Assembly: GCA_002917075.1 (NCBI GenBank)
Contig: NTMA01000055.1
Coordinates: 124,001-188,000 of the forward strand
Length of the DNA stretch: 64,000 nt
From: Hawksworthiomyces lignivorus
Taxonomy: Eukaryota; Ascomycota; Sordariomycetes; Ophiostomatales; Ophiostomataceae
Reading direction: 5' to 3'
In this document: positions 1 through 10,312 of the stretch, one piece after another
How positions within the stretch are numbered: the stretch's first letter is position 1
Layout: every line of letters starts with the position of its first letter
The notes under the pieces: generated by a model
Database searches by the model: none
What the model saw: only the letters and a program-made list of their open reading frames with translations
What the model was told of the DNA's origin: nothing
Position numbers and translations under genes: made by a program

Positions 1-1081
1 TGTCCAATACACAGTAAAGCACGCTGTGCTGTCTAAATACGCCAAAGCCATTGCCTTCCTTCTGTTCCATAAAGTTTTAGCGTCTGGGGGTGCTGGCACG
101 TGCTAGAAGAATTCGTCTATTAGAGTCTGGGAAGTCTATACCTGGCGTGAATGTGATCGATATGGTCAATCTAAATTGCTTATCCAGGGACCATTGCTTC
201 TTTGTGTCTGTGCTAGACAATGTGGAGACGTATACTGCTGGATTTCCAGCAAGGAGGGAAGCCTTGTCCTCTTTCACTTCTTACGAGCAGCCCCGATTAC
301 GGCAACAGAATGGCAGGGGAGCATCCAAAGGGACCAGCTGCATGATTGGAGTCATATTTTTGACGCATTTCCACACAGGAACAGTGGAAGAGCTATGGAC
401 CAGAGGAAGATTCCCTCTCCTGCTTGGCATGGCTAGTGCGCTTGACACTAAGAAAGCGTGGGGAAGCGCCAATGAAATATCGTTTCTACAAAACAAAGAG
501 ATCATGGGGTAGGAAATAGCAAAGGCAGCTTGCTGGTACTTTCGGAGAGCAGGCTGACAAAAAAAATCTCTGTTCAAGCTCTTCCTGATAACCCTAGAAG
601 TTCTTCCATTGGCGGGGTCCGGGATTGGGTATTGAAGGTCCGTCGACCCACTCCTACCGCTTCTCATCATCCGGACGGCATACGATGCCGCAACTTACAA
701 CACTTAGAGCACAATATTGCTCTGTAATTCAGGGGGTATGGCTAGCTTCCTTCTCGGCAGCAAATGGATAACTCGGCATCAGAAATACTGCCCCAGGCTC
801 ACATTCTACCTAGTGTTGCATTCTGTCTCTTTTCTTGGATACTGTACTTGAACCAGCACAAAATTTCTACTTGGTTTGCATTTTTCTTCGTTAAACATCA
901 ATAGATGCTCTCCAAGAAAAAGTGTTAATAGCAACAAGGCATGAGACTAAGTTCATGAAGCCATTAGCGTCTTAGAAGTATTCCCATCTTATCCTTTTTT
1001 CCGTCTTCATTTAATGTTATCTTAAAAGCTTCATTCTTTTGCTCTGTTGCTATCACCGACGCATGCATATCAGTCGCCATC
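1..1081. other. gene-free left edge
   Basis: I see no supportable gene here. Open frames of up to about 140 codons exist on both strands between 90 and 670, but none shows a recognisable domain or a consistent exon pattern. The last few hundred bases before 1082 are A+T-rich and probably form the promoter and leader of the transporter gene. Confidence 0.5.
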
Positions 1082-3420
1082 ATGGGATCTCTAGAAAAGA
1101 CAAAAATGGGCTTTATAGAAGACAAAGCACAGAACTTACCCGTTTTAGAAACTCTTGAGAATAATGGGCAGCTTGACGATGATGAGAACGCACGAGGCCC
1201 CAACGATTACAGCCCAGTAAATCTAGGAGAGCCAGTACCATTAATGGACCTTGATAATGGTCTTGTCGGTTGGGACTCTCCTACAGATCCCATGAACCCA
1301 AGGTTCGCCTTTTTATTCAAGGTCAAAGGCTACACCGAGCCAATTACAGTAAAGATAGATTTACCTTTAATAACTGACACTTATTTTCTGATAGAAACTT
1401 CACGGCGTGGAAGAAGTCCTATTTAATGACAATGATGGGAATAATCTCCACATTAAGGTTTGTATTCTATGCATCGTTGAGAATTGCCAACTGAGCATGG
1501 TGCGACTTTGTTGTGCGCCTTTATATGTTGAAGAGTTAACCAACACCAAACGCCTCAGTCCTCTTGCATCATCCATGGTCGCTCCTGGCATAAGCGCAAC
1601 TTTGGCTGAGCTCCATGAATCGTCCGAAGTCGTGGGTTCATTTATGGTAACAATATACGTTCTTGGATATGCAATTGGGCCCCTTTTCCTAGGGCCCTTA
1701 AGTGAAGTCTACGGTCGCTATCCTGTTGTTGTTCTGGCAACTTGGTTTTTCAACGCGTGGGTTCTTGGGTGTGCACTTGCTCCCTCAATGGCAGCTCTCA
1801 TTGTCATGCGGCTATTTGCCGGTATTGGTGGCTCAGCTGTTATGACCATTGCACCAGCAATAGTGTCAGATCTTTACCCCATTGAGAAGAGAGCTTTTAC
1901 CATGTCCTTGATCACTCTCGCGCAATCCGTTGGGCCCGCAAGTATGTGCAATGTCTTGTGTCAAATTCTTTGTCTATCGTCACTTTTACGTGAAACTCAT
2001 GATTCTAAAACTAACAATTCGATCTAGTTGGACCCATCTGTGGAGGGTTCATTGCTGAGTATCTTTCGTGGCGATGGGTGAGACCAATCCGTTACTCTAA
2101 CACCAAAACCTCTCGCCATGGTACTAACAGACGCCGGGTGTTGATGAGATAAAAGGCTTATTGGCTGCTTCTTATCGTTGCTGGTTCTACCAACTTCATC
2201 ATGACGCTGTACATGCCAGAGTCTTATGCTCCACGGATATTGCAAAAGAAAGCGGTGCAGTTACAAAAAGAGACTGGACGAGCAGACCTTCGCCCTCTCC
2301 TGAATCGCAAGATGAGCACAAAGGAGATTCTAGCGAGGAGTATTACACGACCTATAAAGGTAGAATTACTGAGATAGAAACCAAAAAGCTAAGGTTTATC
2401 TGGGGATTGGACACCAGAGGATTCAATGACACTTGCTTACACTGTTCTAGCTTTTGACCAAATCTGTCATGGCGTCGACGCTTTGCTTCTATATTGCAAC
2501 CATATACGGCATTCTCTACCTCATGTTTACAACCCTCCCAACAGTATTTGGAGAAGTGTACGGTTGGAATTCAAGTCTGTCCGGGTTAGCTTACACACCA
2601 TGTAAGTGCGCAGTGTTGGTACATATATGTTCAGAGAAGATGGAAGAAAGGCTAATCAAGATGAATTTGCCCTCAGTTGGCCTTGGAATGGTTGTGAGTT
2701 ACCTTGGCTACTTCCACTATAGTACTGCGTTATCCATTTACTGTAGAACACTAACAAGTTGAGCAGATTGGCCTCATTGTTATTATGGCTACGAATGATG
2801 CTACAATCATAAAGCTCACCAAAAAAAATAACGGCGTATATGAGCGTAAGAATATTCTGCCTGAGCTGTTCATTGCCTTTCTCACAGAAATTCAGCTAAT
2901 TTCTTCAGCTGAGATGCGACTCCCACACAGCATGTATTATGCGGCCTGTGTACCAATTTCTCTGCTCTGGTACGGGTGGTCTGTCCAGAAACAAGTTCAT
3001 TGGTAAGAAACACTTCCTCGTACATGTTTTTTTTTCTGGCCTAACAATAGCTGTGATTCATTAGGATTGTGCCCATACTGGGATTATCATTCTTCGGCCT
3101 GGGGATGATCGGAATCTTCACACCCTGCATAACGTATCTCGTTGATGCATTCTCCTCTTATTCAGCATCAGCGGTGGCAGCGAACCGAACAGCTTTGTCT
3201 ATCATTGGTGCATTCCTTCCTCTGGCTGGTCCCCCTCTGTATCGTTCACTTGACTACGGTCTCGGGAACACAGTGTTGGCTATCATTGCCCTCATCATGA
3301 CGCCCATTCCGCTAATATTTTACAAGTATGCTCTTCAATTTTGGCTATTTGAAGTAGACAATAATTAACTGTGATAGGTTCGGGGGAAAAATACGGCGTC
3401 GATGGCATGTCGAATTATGA
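1082..3420 (+). CDS. MFS transporter, DHA1 (drug/polyamine:H+ antiporter) type, 11 exons
   Basis: This is a plasma-membrane-type major facilitator expected to export drugs, polyamines or other small molecules by proton antiport. I join exons 1082-1302, 1395-1457, 1559-1941, 2028-2077, 2156-2359, 2451-2601, 2677-2693, 2767-2845, 2909-3002, 3065-3325 and 3378-3420. All introns are GT...AG and the frame stays open, giving 521 residues. A hydrophilic N-terminus carries the family-typical DPMNP stretch. MFS motif A (GPLSEVYGR, residues 140-148) sits between helices 2 and 3, and a motif C-like IGPICGG follows. The length and spacing fit the 12-helix DHA1 group. Exon 7 is only 17 nt. The substrate cannot be inferred. 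An esterase gene lies 0.9 kb downstream on the same strand. The class is sure; single exon edges are less so. Confidence 0.88.
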
Positions 3421-4362
3421 TTACGACCAAGAGGAGAATTTCCAGTAAATATCCCTCATTTTCATCTTCGTTTAAAACTTACTTAAGGATATTATAGGAA
3501 TATATGGATGTCACGAGGCTGGGGAAGCTTAAATCAATAATCCGGGCTGTCACAGGAACTCATTTCATCCTAAAATTAGCTAAATAGCTGTTAAAAAAAT
3601 TAAGTTAGAACTTTGATATTCAAACAGACCTCTGTGAATGTAAATAATAATTATTTTTCAATGGCAATGTGTTTAATCGCATAGCCAACATTCCTGGCCG
3701 CTCATAGCCGATGGATGGCACCAGAAGAGCGTTTTGCAACACTGCTCCAGTGGGGAAAAGACAGGTCAACTACATTTCTTTTTGATGTTTTATTTATGCT
3801 GGTACGTAAAGCACTAAACAGGAAAAAAATTGAATAGGGGTTCTCGTTCCCAGAATTGCAGTCAGAAGTGACAGCCGAGCGCTCGGCTGTATCTGTTATT
3901 GATAAACAGTAGAATGTCTTCTCTGTGCTCAGTCGCTTATGTTTCTGTGACAATCCAAGGATAGTCCAAATTTAAGAAGTAAAAAGCCAATGAACATAAG
4001 GGCAGGAAAATACCACCGTCAATTTTAGGCGTCCCTGTCCTGCTCCTAGCTGCAGAGTCCAAGTATGCTACGGAAACATATTCCGGTAGGTTTGTACGGG
4101 GCAACATAAATTTTGCAACATCTTCCAAAGAGTCTAAGAATAGACTCTTTTAAAGCGCGTTCATATACTGGCGTCGTCCTCTTTATTCTAAGCAAGAAGG
4201 GATATTTGCTTTGGTGTTGGTCATACACATTTCAAATAGCCTTGGTAAGCTTCCGCTGCAATATTCGATTAATGCTTCTGGCACAAGAAGCAGTAGATCT
4301 TAAATATTCAACACTACCGAAAAGAAAAAGTCTTTCATTTTATGATTTAAACACATATAAAG
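3421..4362. other. intergenic region between transporter and esterase
   Basis: A+T-rich, with no coding signal on either strand. It should hold the transporter 3' end and the esterase promoter. Confidence 0.5.
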
Positions 4363-5367
4363 ATGGCGGCAAAATATGAGAGGGATGCACAATGGTTTAC
4401 TGCGGCCGCAGGACTTCTGACACCTGACCTTCAAGGCCAACTCATACAAGATCCAGCAGTCCACGATGTTAAGTCTCGTCGGCATAATGCGGCCGTCATG
4501 TTCAAATTTCTATTTCCGCCTGTGCCGTTGCCCGTGCCCGTTGTTATATCGAAACACGAAATCACGACTTTCGATGGTGCTGCCATAAACGTGTACCAGT
4601 TCCAACCGGAGATGCCCGACACAAAGGAACCCCGTCCAGCAGTAGTGTATGCACACGGAGGTGGGATGATTTCTCTCAGCGCGCTGGATACCCAGGACCA
4701 GACGGCGAGTCTGGCCGCCGAAAGTGGCGTACCTTTTTTCAGCGTGGATTATCGCCTTGCGCCCGAGTCCCGTCACCCGGGGCCTACAGAAGATGTTTTT
4801 TGTACTTTATCGTGGCTTCAATGCCACGCACAAAAGTTCAATATTGATCCTAGCAAGATCGCGCTTGCTGGCGAAAGTGCCGGCGGCGGTATTGTCGCAG
4901 GCGTTGCTTTGCTCGCCCGAGACCGAAAGCTAAGCCCCCCTGTGGCTAAGCAGATACTTTTCTACCCGATGCTCGACGTTAAGACAATGACTGCAGATCC
5001 AGAGCTAGTTCAGCAGTTCACATGGAAGCCGAACGATAACATAACAGGCTGGAGTGCCTTATTGGGAAGAGATGTTTCGAAAGAAACTGTTGAAGACATT
5101 GATGGCCTTCAGTACGCATCTCCTGCGCAAGCCCAATGCCTTAACAGCTTACCAGATACGTATATTGACACCGGCAACCTGGACCTCTTTCATGATGAAA
5201 TTGTCAAGTACGGACAACGACTAGCGAAGGAAAGCAGAGGCAAGTTAGAAGTACATATTTTCCCTGGCCTACCTCATGGTTTCAATGGACTCGCACGCGA
5301 TTCTCCGGTCGTCAAACACGCTCTTGAATTGAGGATCAAAGCAATCCGGAGCTTGTGGAAATATTAA
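4363..5367 (+). CDS. alpha/beta hydrolase (hormone-sensitive-lipase-type esterase)
   Basis: This intronless 334-residue protein belongs to the HSL/plant-carboxylesterase group (alpha/beta hydrolase fold 3), which hydrolyses short-chain carboxylic esters or lactones. The oxyanion-hole motif HGGG is at residues 98-101. The nucleophile elbow GESAG at 170-174 makes Ser172 the nucleophile. Asp274 in NLDLFHDE and His305 in PGLPHGFN complete the triad. The SVDYRLAPE segment at 127-135 is also typical of the family. There is no signal peptide, so it is probably cytosolic. The start ATG at 4363 places HGGG at the usual distance from the N-terminus. Lying beside an MFS exporter, it may act on an exported or detoxified metabolite, but that is only inferred from position. 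The substrate is unknown. Confidence 0.9.
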   Translation: MAAKYERDAQWFTAAAGLLTPDLQGQLIQDPAVHDVKSRRHNAAVMFKFLFPPVPLPVPVVISKHEITTFDGAAINVYQFQPEMPDTKEPRPAVVYAHGGGMISLSALDTQDQTASLAAESGVPFFSVDYRLAPESRHPGPTEDVFCTLSWLQCHAQKFNIDPSKIALAGESAGGGIVAGVALLARDRKLSPPVAKQILFYPMLDVKTMTADPELVQQFTWKPNDNITGWSALLGRDVSKETVEDIDGLQYASPAQAQCLNSLPDTYIDTGNLDLFHDEIVKYGQRLAKESRGKLEVHIFPGLPHGFNGLARDSPVVKHALELRIKAIRSLWKY

Positions 5368-5774
5368 GATGAAATAGCGAAAAAAGCCATACCATTGCAG
5401 ATTTGTGAAGTGCCGGTTCAGCTTTTCATACCTTTTTTTGATAATGGCTGCGAAAGGAGGGTCAAGCGGCCGTGCCCTGTATTAAATAGCAAATATATGC
5501 TAATGCTACTTATTACCGACCAATGCACGCGCTATAATTTATACGTCCCAGGAAGTGGGGAGTGTTCTTACTGTACTTCGTAGACTGCACGCACTCTACG
5601 CCACATATATCTATCGCGTAGTGCACCAAAAGCTGTGTCAAGACGCGTCGTCTAATCTCGCGGTAGAATCCAATCTGGAGACGCCTGTCCACAACCACTC
5701 CTGAGCTCGAATAGAAAATTACACGGTAACAAATAGCTGTGGCTTGTTTCGCGCTTGGCGAGATTGGGCTGATA
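5368..5774. other. intergenic, presumed PNK promoter
   Basis: No coding signal. It separates the esterase stop from the first ATG of the polynucleotide kinase gene. Confidence 0.4.
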
Positions 5775-7620
5775 ATGTCTTCCACATCGCGTGCTTCTCT
5801 CGGCAAGCGGAAAGCCGCAGGCGGCCATGATCCAACCATCTCTCCACCACCGACGAAACGGAAGATCCAGAGCACCGTCTCTAAGAGCACCGTGACCAGC
5901 TTTTTCACGCCGACTTCACAGAAACCCAAAGAACCGACCATATGGGAAGAGCGAGCACCCTTCGCTGATAGACCGACAACCCTCCTCGTCGCAAAATACA
6001 AGCCCTCCTCGCAACCGCAGAATGCAGATGCACACCGGCACAAAGAGACAAGCCAGAGACAGAAGATAGCTGCTTTTGATCTTGTGAGAAGCATCTCCCA
6101 ATAGAAGGGCCTCGTATTAGAGTGCATAACTAAGACGATTGATCTCAAGGACTCCACCCTGATCACAACAGCGTCAGGAAAGAAACACGCTGAAGGCCCA
6201 GGAGACTGGAAGTGGTGGGACCGGTCAGTTCCGCGTCGACTGCGGAAACTCAATGAAGAAGGGTAAGGCGACAGCAGGCATACAGCGGCCGTTACAATTA
6301 TGCACTATGCAAAGACAGTCGAGCTGACAAGTTGTCGTTTCTCTGTATCATTAGATATCATCTTGTGATCCTTACGAATCAGGGCGGCCTGACGCTTCAT
6401 CCCGAAAGCATTGAGACAAAAAAGGCCAAAAAAGCGATACATCAACCGCGTGACCGCGTTTCAGAGTTCAAACAGAAATGCAGCGCGGTGTTGGCGGAAT
6501 TGGATCTGCCACTCACGATATATGCTGCGACCGGGAAGGACCTCTTCAGGAAACCTCGCATCGGTATGTGGGAGGAGCTCTGCAAGGACCTACATCTGGA
6601 TCAAGGCGGTGACAGTGAGAAGGCGGGCATCGACCTCGAACGCAGCATATTTGTCGGCGACGCTGGCGGGCGCCTTCCATACATGAAGAACGGCAAGGCC
6701 GTAGCCAAAGATTTCAGCTGCAGCGACCGCAACTTTGCGGCAAACGTGGGCCTTCCTTATGAGACTCCTGAGGAATATTTTCTCGGAGAGACGCCTCGCG
6801 CGTACGCCCGCGGGTTTGACCTGGCGGCGTACCCATACACAGCTCCCGTTGCCTCGGCGGAAGGCGGCAAGCCGGACCCCGATGGCTTCCGCAAGCTAGA
6901 GGCTACAAAGGAAATGGTTGTATTCTGCGGTCCGCCAGGCGCGGGCAAAAGCACCTTTTTTCAGACCCGGCTGGCGCCTCTAGGTTATCAGCGAGTTAAC
7001 CAAGACACATTAAAATCGTGAGTTGCTCGGGATTATCATGCCCGCAAACGCTCTACTCTCCTTGCGTCTTCTAATACCAAGTTACCCCTTCCAGAAAAGA
7101 AAAGTGTGTCAAAGCAGCTGCCGCCTACTTGGCCGATGGCCATTCGGTCGCAATTGGTGAGTCGCATTCCTAAAACTGGCACTCTGACGGCCAGTGGGCT
7201 ACTACTGCTCTGCGCTCTAACCTTCGCCAAGACAACACCAACCCGGATCCCGGATCCCGTGCGGTCTGGGTGGACCTAGCCAAAAAACACAACGCTCCAG
7301 TCCGGTGCGTGTGGTTCAAGACCAATCCGGCCGTGTGCGAGCACAATGATGCGGTGCGGTCTTTGAACGTTTCGGTACGTTCTTGTCTTTAGTGCTCTGA
7401 GATGCAGAATCAGCAACCCACAAATCACTAATACACCAACGCACCTCTATAGCTCAACCCTGAGCGGCGCGAGGCGCTGCCAAAAATCGCCTTCAACGGC
7501 TTCAATTCACGGTTCAAAGAACCAAAAATAAAGGAGGGATTTCAAGAAGTCATTGAAGTGGCGTTCGAGTTTCGCGGAACGGAGGAAGACTACGCTATCT
7601 GGGGCCGGTACTGGTTGTAG
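5775..7620 (+). CDS. pnk1: bifunctional polynucleotide kinase 3'-phosphatase (PNKP/Pnk1 family)
   Basis: A nuclear DNA-repair enzyme that removes 3'-phosphates and phosphorylates 5'-OH ends at strand breaks. I join exons 5775-6083, 6150-6262, 6355-7017, 7095-7156, 7232-7374 and 7453-7620 (485 residues). The HAD phosphatase motif DLDST (102-106) is formed across the first intron; the alternative acceptor at 6133 would destroy it. An ILTNQGG motif follows. The kinase Walker A motif GPPGAGKS lies at 333-340. The N-terminus carries basic clusters (KRK at 11-13 and 28-30) that look like a bipartite nuclear signal, and a PCNA-box-like KSTVTSFF at 37-44. No FHA domain is visible, as in fission yeast Pnk1 and unlike human PNKP. 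It ends tail-to-tail with the gene at 8203. Confidence 0.92.
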
Positions 7621-8202
7621 GACGAAGCAAGCCACTACCTTTATGCTCATACCAAACACGAGAGAAGTTCACCAAGACAATGTTGCTTGTGTCAGAATAT
7701 TCTAGCATCCTCACATTGTGGCATGCTCATCATTTATCAGAGAACGACTACCAATGAATAATACATATTTTAGATTTTTTTTTCTGGGCCCTTGTTATCC
7801 TGTCACCAAGGGGAATCATAAAATTACATAGGGAAACATAAAGAACAAAGTGAAAACAAGGAATGTCGTCTGGGGTATCTTTAGCTCTTTAGTTGACATA
7901 AGGAATCAAATAAAACATTAGGAAATTAAATCATAAAAGTGACAAGCCAGATGAGTCCATAATGGGCGTCGATGTCTGACGCAACCGGAACGGTATCATA
8001 GATATCACTTGTTTGTCTGGTTTTGGAGAAAGATTACGACGGTATACCCCTGAAGACTTCTGAATCCGCTCAACAATAAGCAGTGCCTTCGGGCAGATTA
8101 TGCGTCTTAGCTTTCGGGCGTGGCCATCTACCGAAAAGGCCAGCCGCGAAGCCCCGTCTTTCTCCCTGAGCAGTTGGCAGCTGGTCACCGTGTGCCTTTC
8201 CA
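7621..8202. other. convergent 3' intergenic region
   Basis: Holds the 3' ends of two convergent genes. It is A-rich around 7760-7930 with no convincing coding sequence. The minus-strand frame at 7931-8203 is short and not joined to any gene. Confidence 0.4.
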
Positions 8203-10203
8203 TTACTTCCTCAAGCGAACACGACTGGATAGGCTCTTCCAGAACTTTGTCAACTTCCGCTGCTCATCGTCGACGTTGGTGCCGAGTGCGTCTCGTGTTG
8301 CTGGCGCCATGCGGGCCGCCCGGTCCATAGGACCCACGATCTCCTCGTCGCCCAGACGCGGGAATTTGCCCTTGGTGTCCAGAATCTGCGGGACCATGGA
8401 TGACATGTCGTGGTGTCGCATAGGGAACAGGCTGAGACGGTCGGACTCGTTCTCATCATTCCTCTTCTGCAGTTGCGCCAGGAGACTGTCGTGCGCGGCC
8501 CGCCAGGCGCGCTCCGTCTCCGCCCATTTCGCCTCGGTGAGCACGTACGTGTTGGAGGTCGTGCCATAGTGTTCGCCAACGCGCACAAGGTGCTTCGCGT
8601 AGTTGACGCGCGCCTGGCCCCAGTCGGCGCGTAGCAGGCGCAGACCGTCCGCGTTCGCCTGCGCGTCCGCGGGCTCGTAGGGTTTGGGGATGATCGTGTA
8701 GTTGGCGTGGCCCAAGCGATCTGACCACTTATCGTACGGCTCCAGCGTCGGCGGCGGAGCCGGCGCGGCATTGGCGGCAAGTGGACGCGAGTGAAGAAAT
8801 GACGATACGGAGAACTTTTTGCTTAGTGGCGGGGACGGGAGCACGTCCACTAGCGCTCCCTCGTCTGCGGAAGAAGGCATAGTAGAAGAAAGAGACAGGG
8901 CAGGAATGCTCGCGTCGGCCGCCATGCTCCCAGGTGTTGCCAACCCGTCTGCAGTCGTGCTGCTCAGGCCGGGCGAGGCGACTGTAGGGGATTGGAGCGG
9001 TGATGCTTGCGAGGATGGCGGCAGAGTTGTCGTCCCCGGTTGCTGGACGCTGTTAATAAAGAGTGGCGGGAGCAGTGGCGTTGTCGCCATAGCGCGATCG
9101 TGCTCGAGGCTAGCGCGCAGGCTGTACTGCTCCGCGTCCAGAGCAACAGGTATGTTTTCCGCAGGGACGGCGGTGGAAACGTGTGCGATGCTCTCGGTGC
9201 TACCGTAAAAGGAATGCGCAGGCGACGTCATGGGCAAGGGCGGTTCCGCAACAATTGTTGTGCCAGCCCGCGGTCGACCTGCAGACATAGATGATGATCG
9301 ACTAGATGGCGCCCGGGATAAAGACGGCTCAGAGGCAGGAGCCCCTGTCAAATTGACAAACGCGCGTCGACTGTTCAGGGAGCCGCTGCGCCATCGTGAG
9401 AACGCATGAATGCGCGAGCCGAAGCGCAGAGTCAGACCGGAAAAGGACGAGTCCTGGGTGGACGCGATCGAAGCACCTGACAAGCTTCCTCCAGCGCGGT
9501 GCTGCCTTCCCTGTACAAAACGATGGTTTGCTGACATCGGATCGCTGTCGCTTACTGATACTAGGTCATAATCGAAGCTTTGGTATTCAGACGAGGAGAC
9601 CATATTAAGCTCCCCGCGGCCATGCGTACATGGTTCATCGCCTATGCTTCATGTTAGATGATGATCGATATTCGATCAGCTGGCAGGACAGATATCGTGG
9701 GCAAACTTACAGAGGCACCCGTACAGTTCGGAGCTTCGATGCATGGCAGTGAAGTCCTCGTAATCTTCAAGCACGTTTTCGCCCTCTCTCTCCAGCGCAT
9801 CTTCCTCTTGCACGTCCGGCAGCAGTCTTTTCGGACCACCGCCGCTCGCGTTTGTATGTGCGGTCGGGTGAGCAGGCGCCACACCGGTAGCACCCACAGT
9901 GCTAATAATGGAACCGTTCGTCGGCGACGTTGGGCATTCTGAAAAAGAGGTCGGAGAGGGTATCGGCAGAGGGAGGTCAAGCGAGGAGGTGGAGCTTGAA
10001 TAACGGAGATGGCCGAGGCCGCTCCGGTGAGAGAAAGTGGGCGTGGCGGGTGAAGTGGTGTCGGAGAAGGACGCGTTGTCGACTAGGAAAATACAGGTGC
10101 CGTCGACTCCGTTGACCAGGGTAGTGATCTCCTGAACATCGTCGAGTTTCCTCCGCTCCTCAACCAGTTGCGGTAATATCAGCGGCTTCAGCTTGGACGA
10201 CAT
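8203..10203 (-). CDS. Ser/Pro-rich conserved fungal protein of unknown function
   Basis: Two exons on the minus strand, 10203-9711 and 9641-8203, give 643 residues; the 69-bp intron has GT...AG ends. The N-terminus (MSSKLKPLILPQL), an LPDVQEE motif, a CDEPCTH motif formed across the splice, and a C-terminal block starting WSDRLGHANYTI with TEAKWAETE further on match a family found in filamentous ascomycetes, often named only for its proline and serine content. Most of the rest is Ser/Thr/Pro/Ala-rich and probably disordered. No enzymatic motif, signal peptide or membrane segment is visible. The match comes from memory of the family, so the gene model is firmer than any function. Confidence 0.85.
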
Positions 10204-10274
10204 GGCGAGCGGGCGAGCCGGCTTTGCGTGGCGTCGGCGCGTTGTTGCAATCAAGAAGTTGGTATCGCCAGGGA

Positions 10275-10312
10275 AGTAGCAGCAGCAGCAACAGCAGCAG
10301 CCGCAGCCACGA
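10275..10312. repeat. imperfect CAG trinucleotide tract
   Basis: An interrupted run of CAG/CAA/CCG triplets just upstream of the Ser/Pro-rich gene start, so in its 5' leader or promoter as read on the minus strand. It is not part of any supported coding sequence. Confidence 0.7.

Noticed and set aside
90..512. Plus-strand open frame of 140 codons at the left edge
   Set aside because: A short stretch faintly resembles a dinucleotide-binding start (RIRLLESGKSIPG), but nothing else of such an enzyme follows and all three frames contain comparable open stretches.
6134..6149. Alternative acceptor that would add five residues to the polynucleotide kinase
   Set aside because: It keeps the frame but would split the phosphatase motif DLDST, so the acceptor at 6149 is preferred.
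7931..8203. Minus-strand frame directly after the Ser/Pro-rich gene stop
   Set aside because: It is in a different frame from the gene, has no splice signals linking it, and the Ser/Pro-rich protein already ends in its family-typical basic C-terminus.
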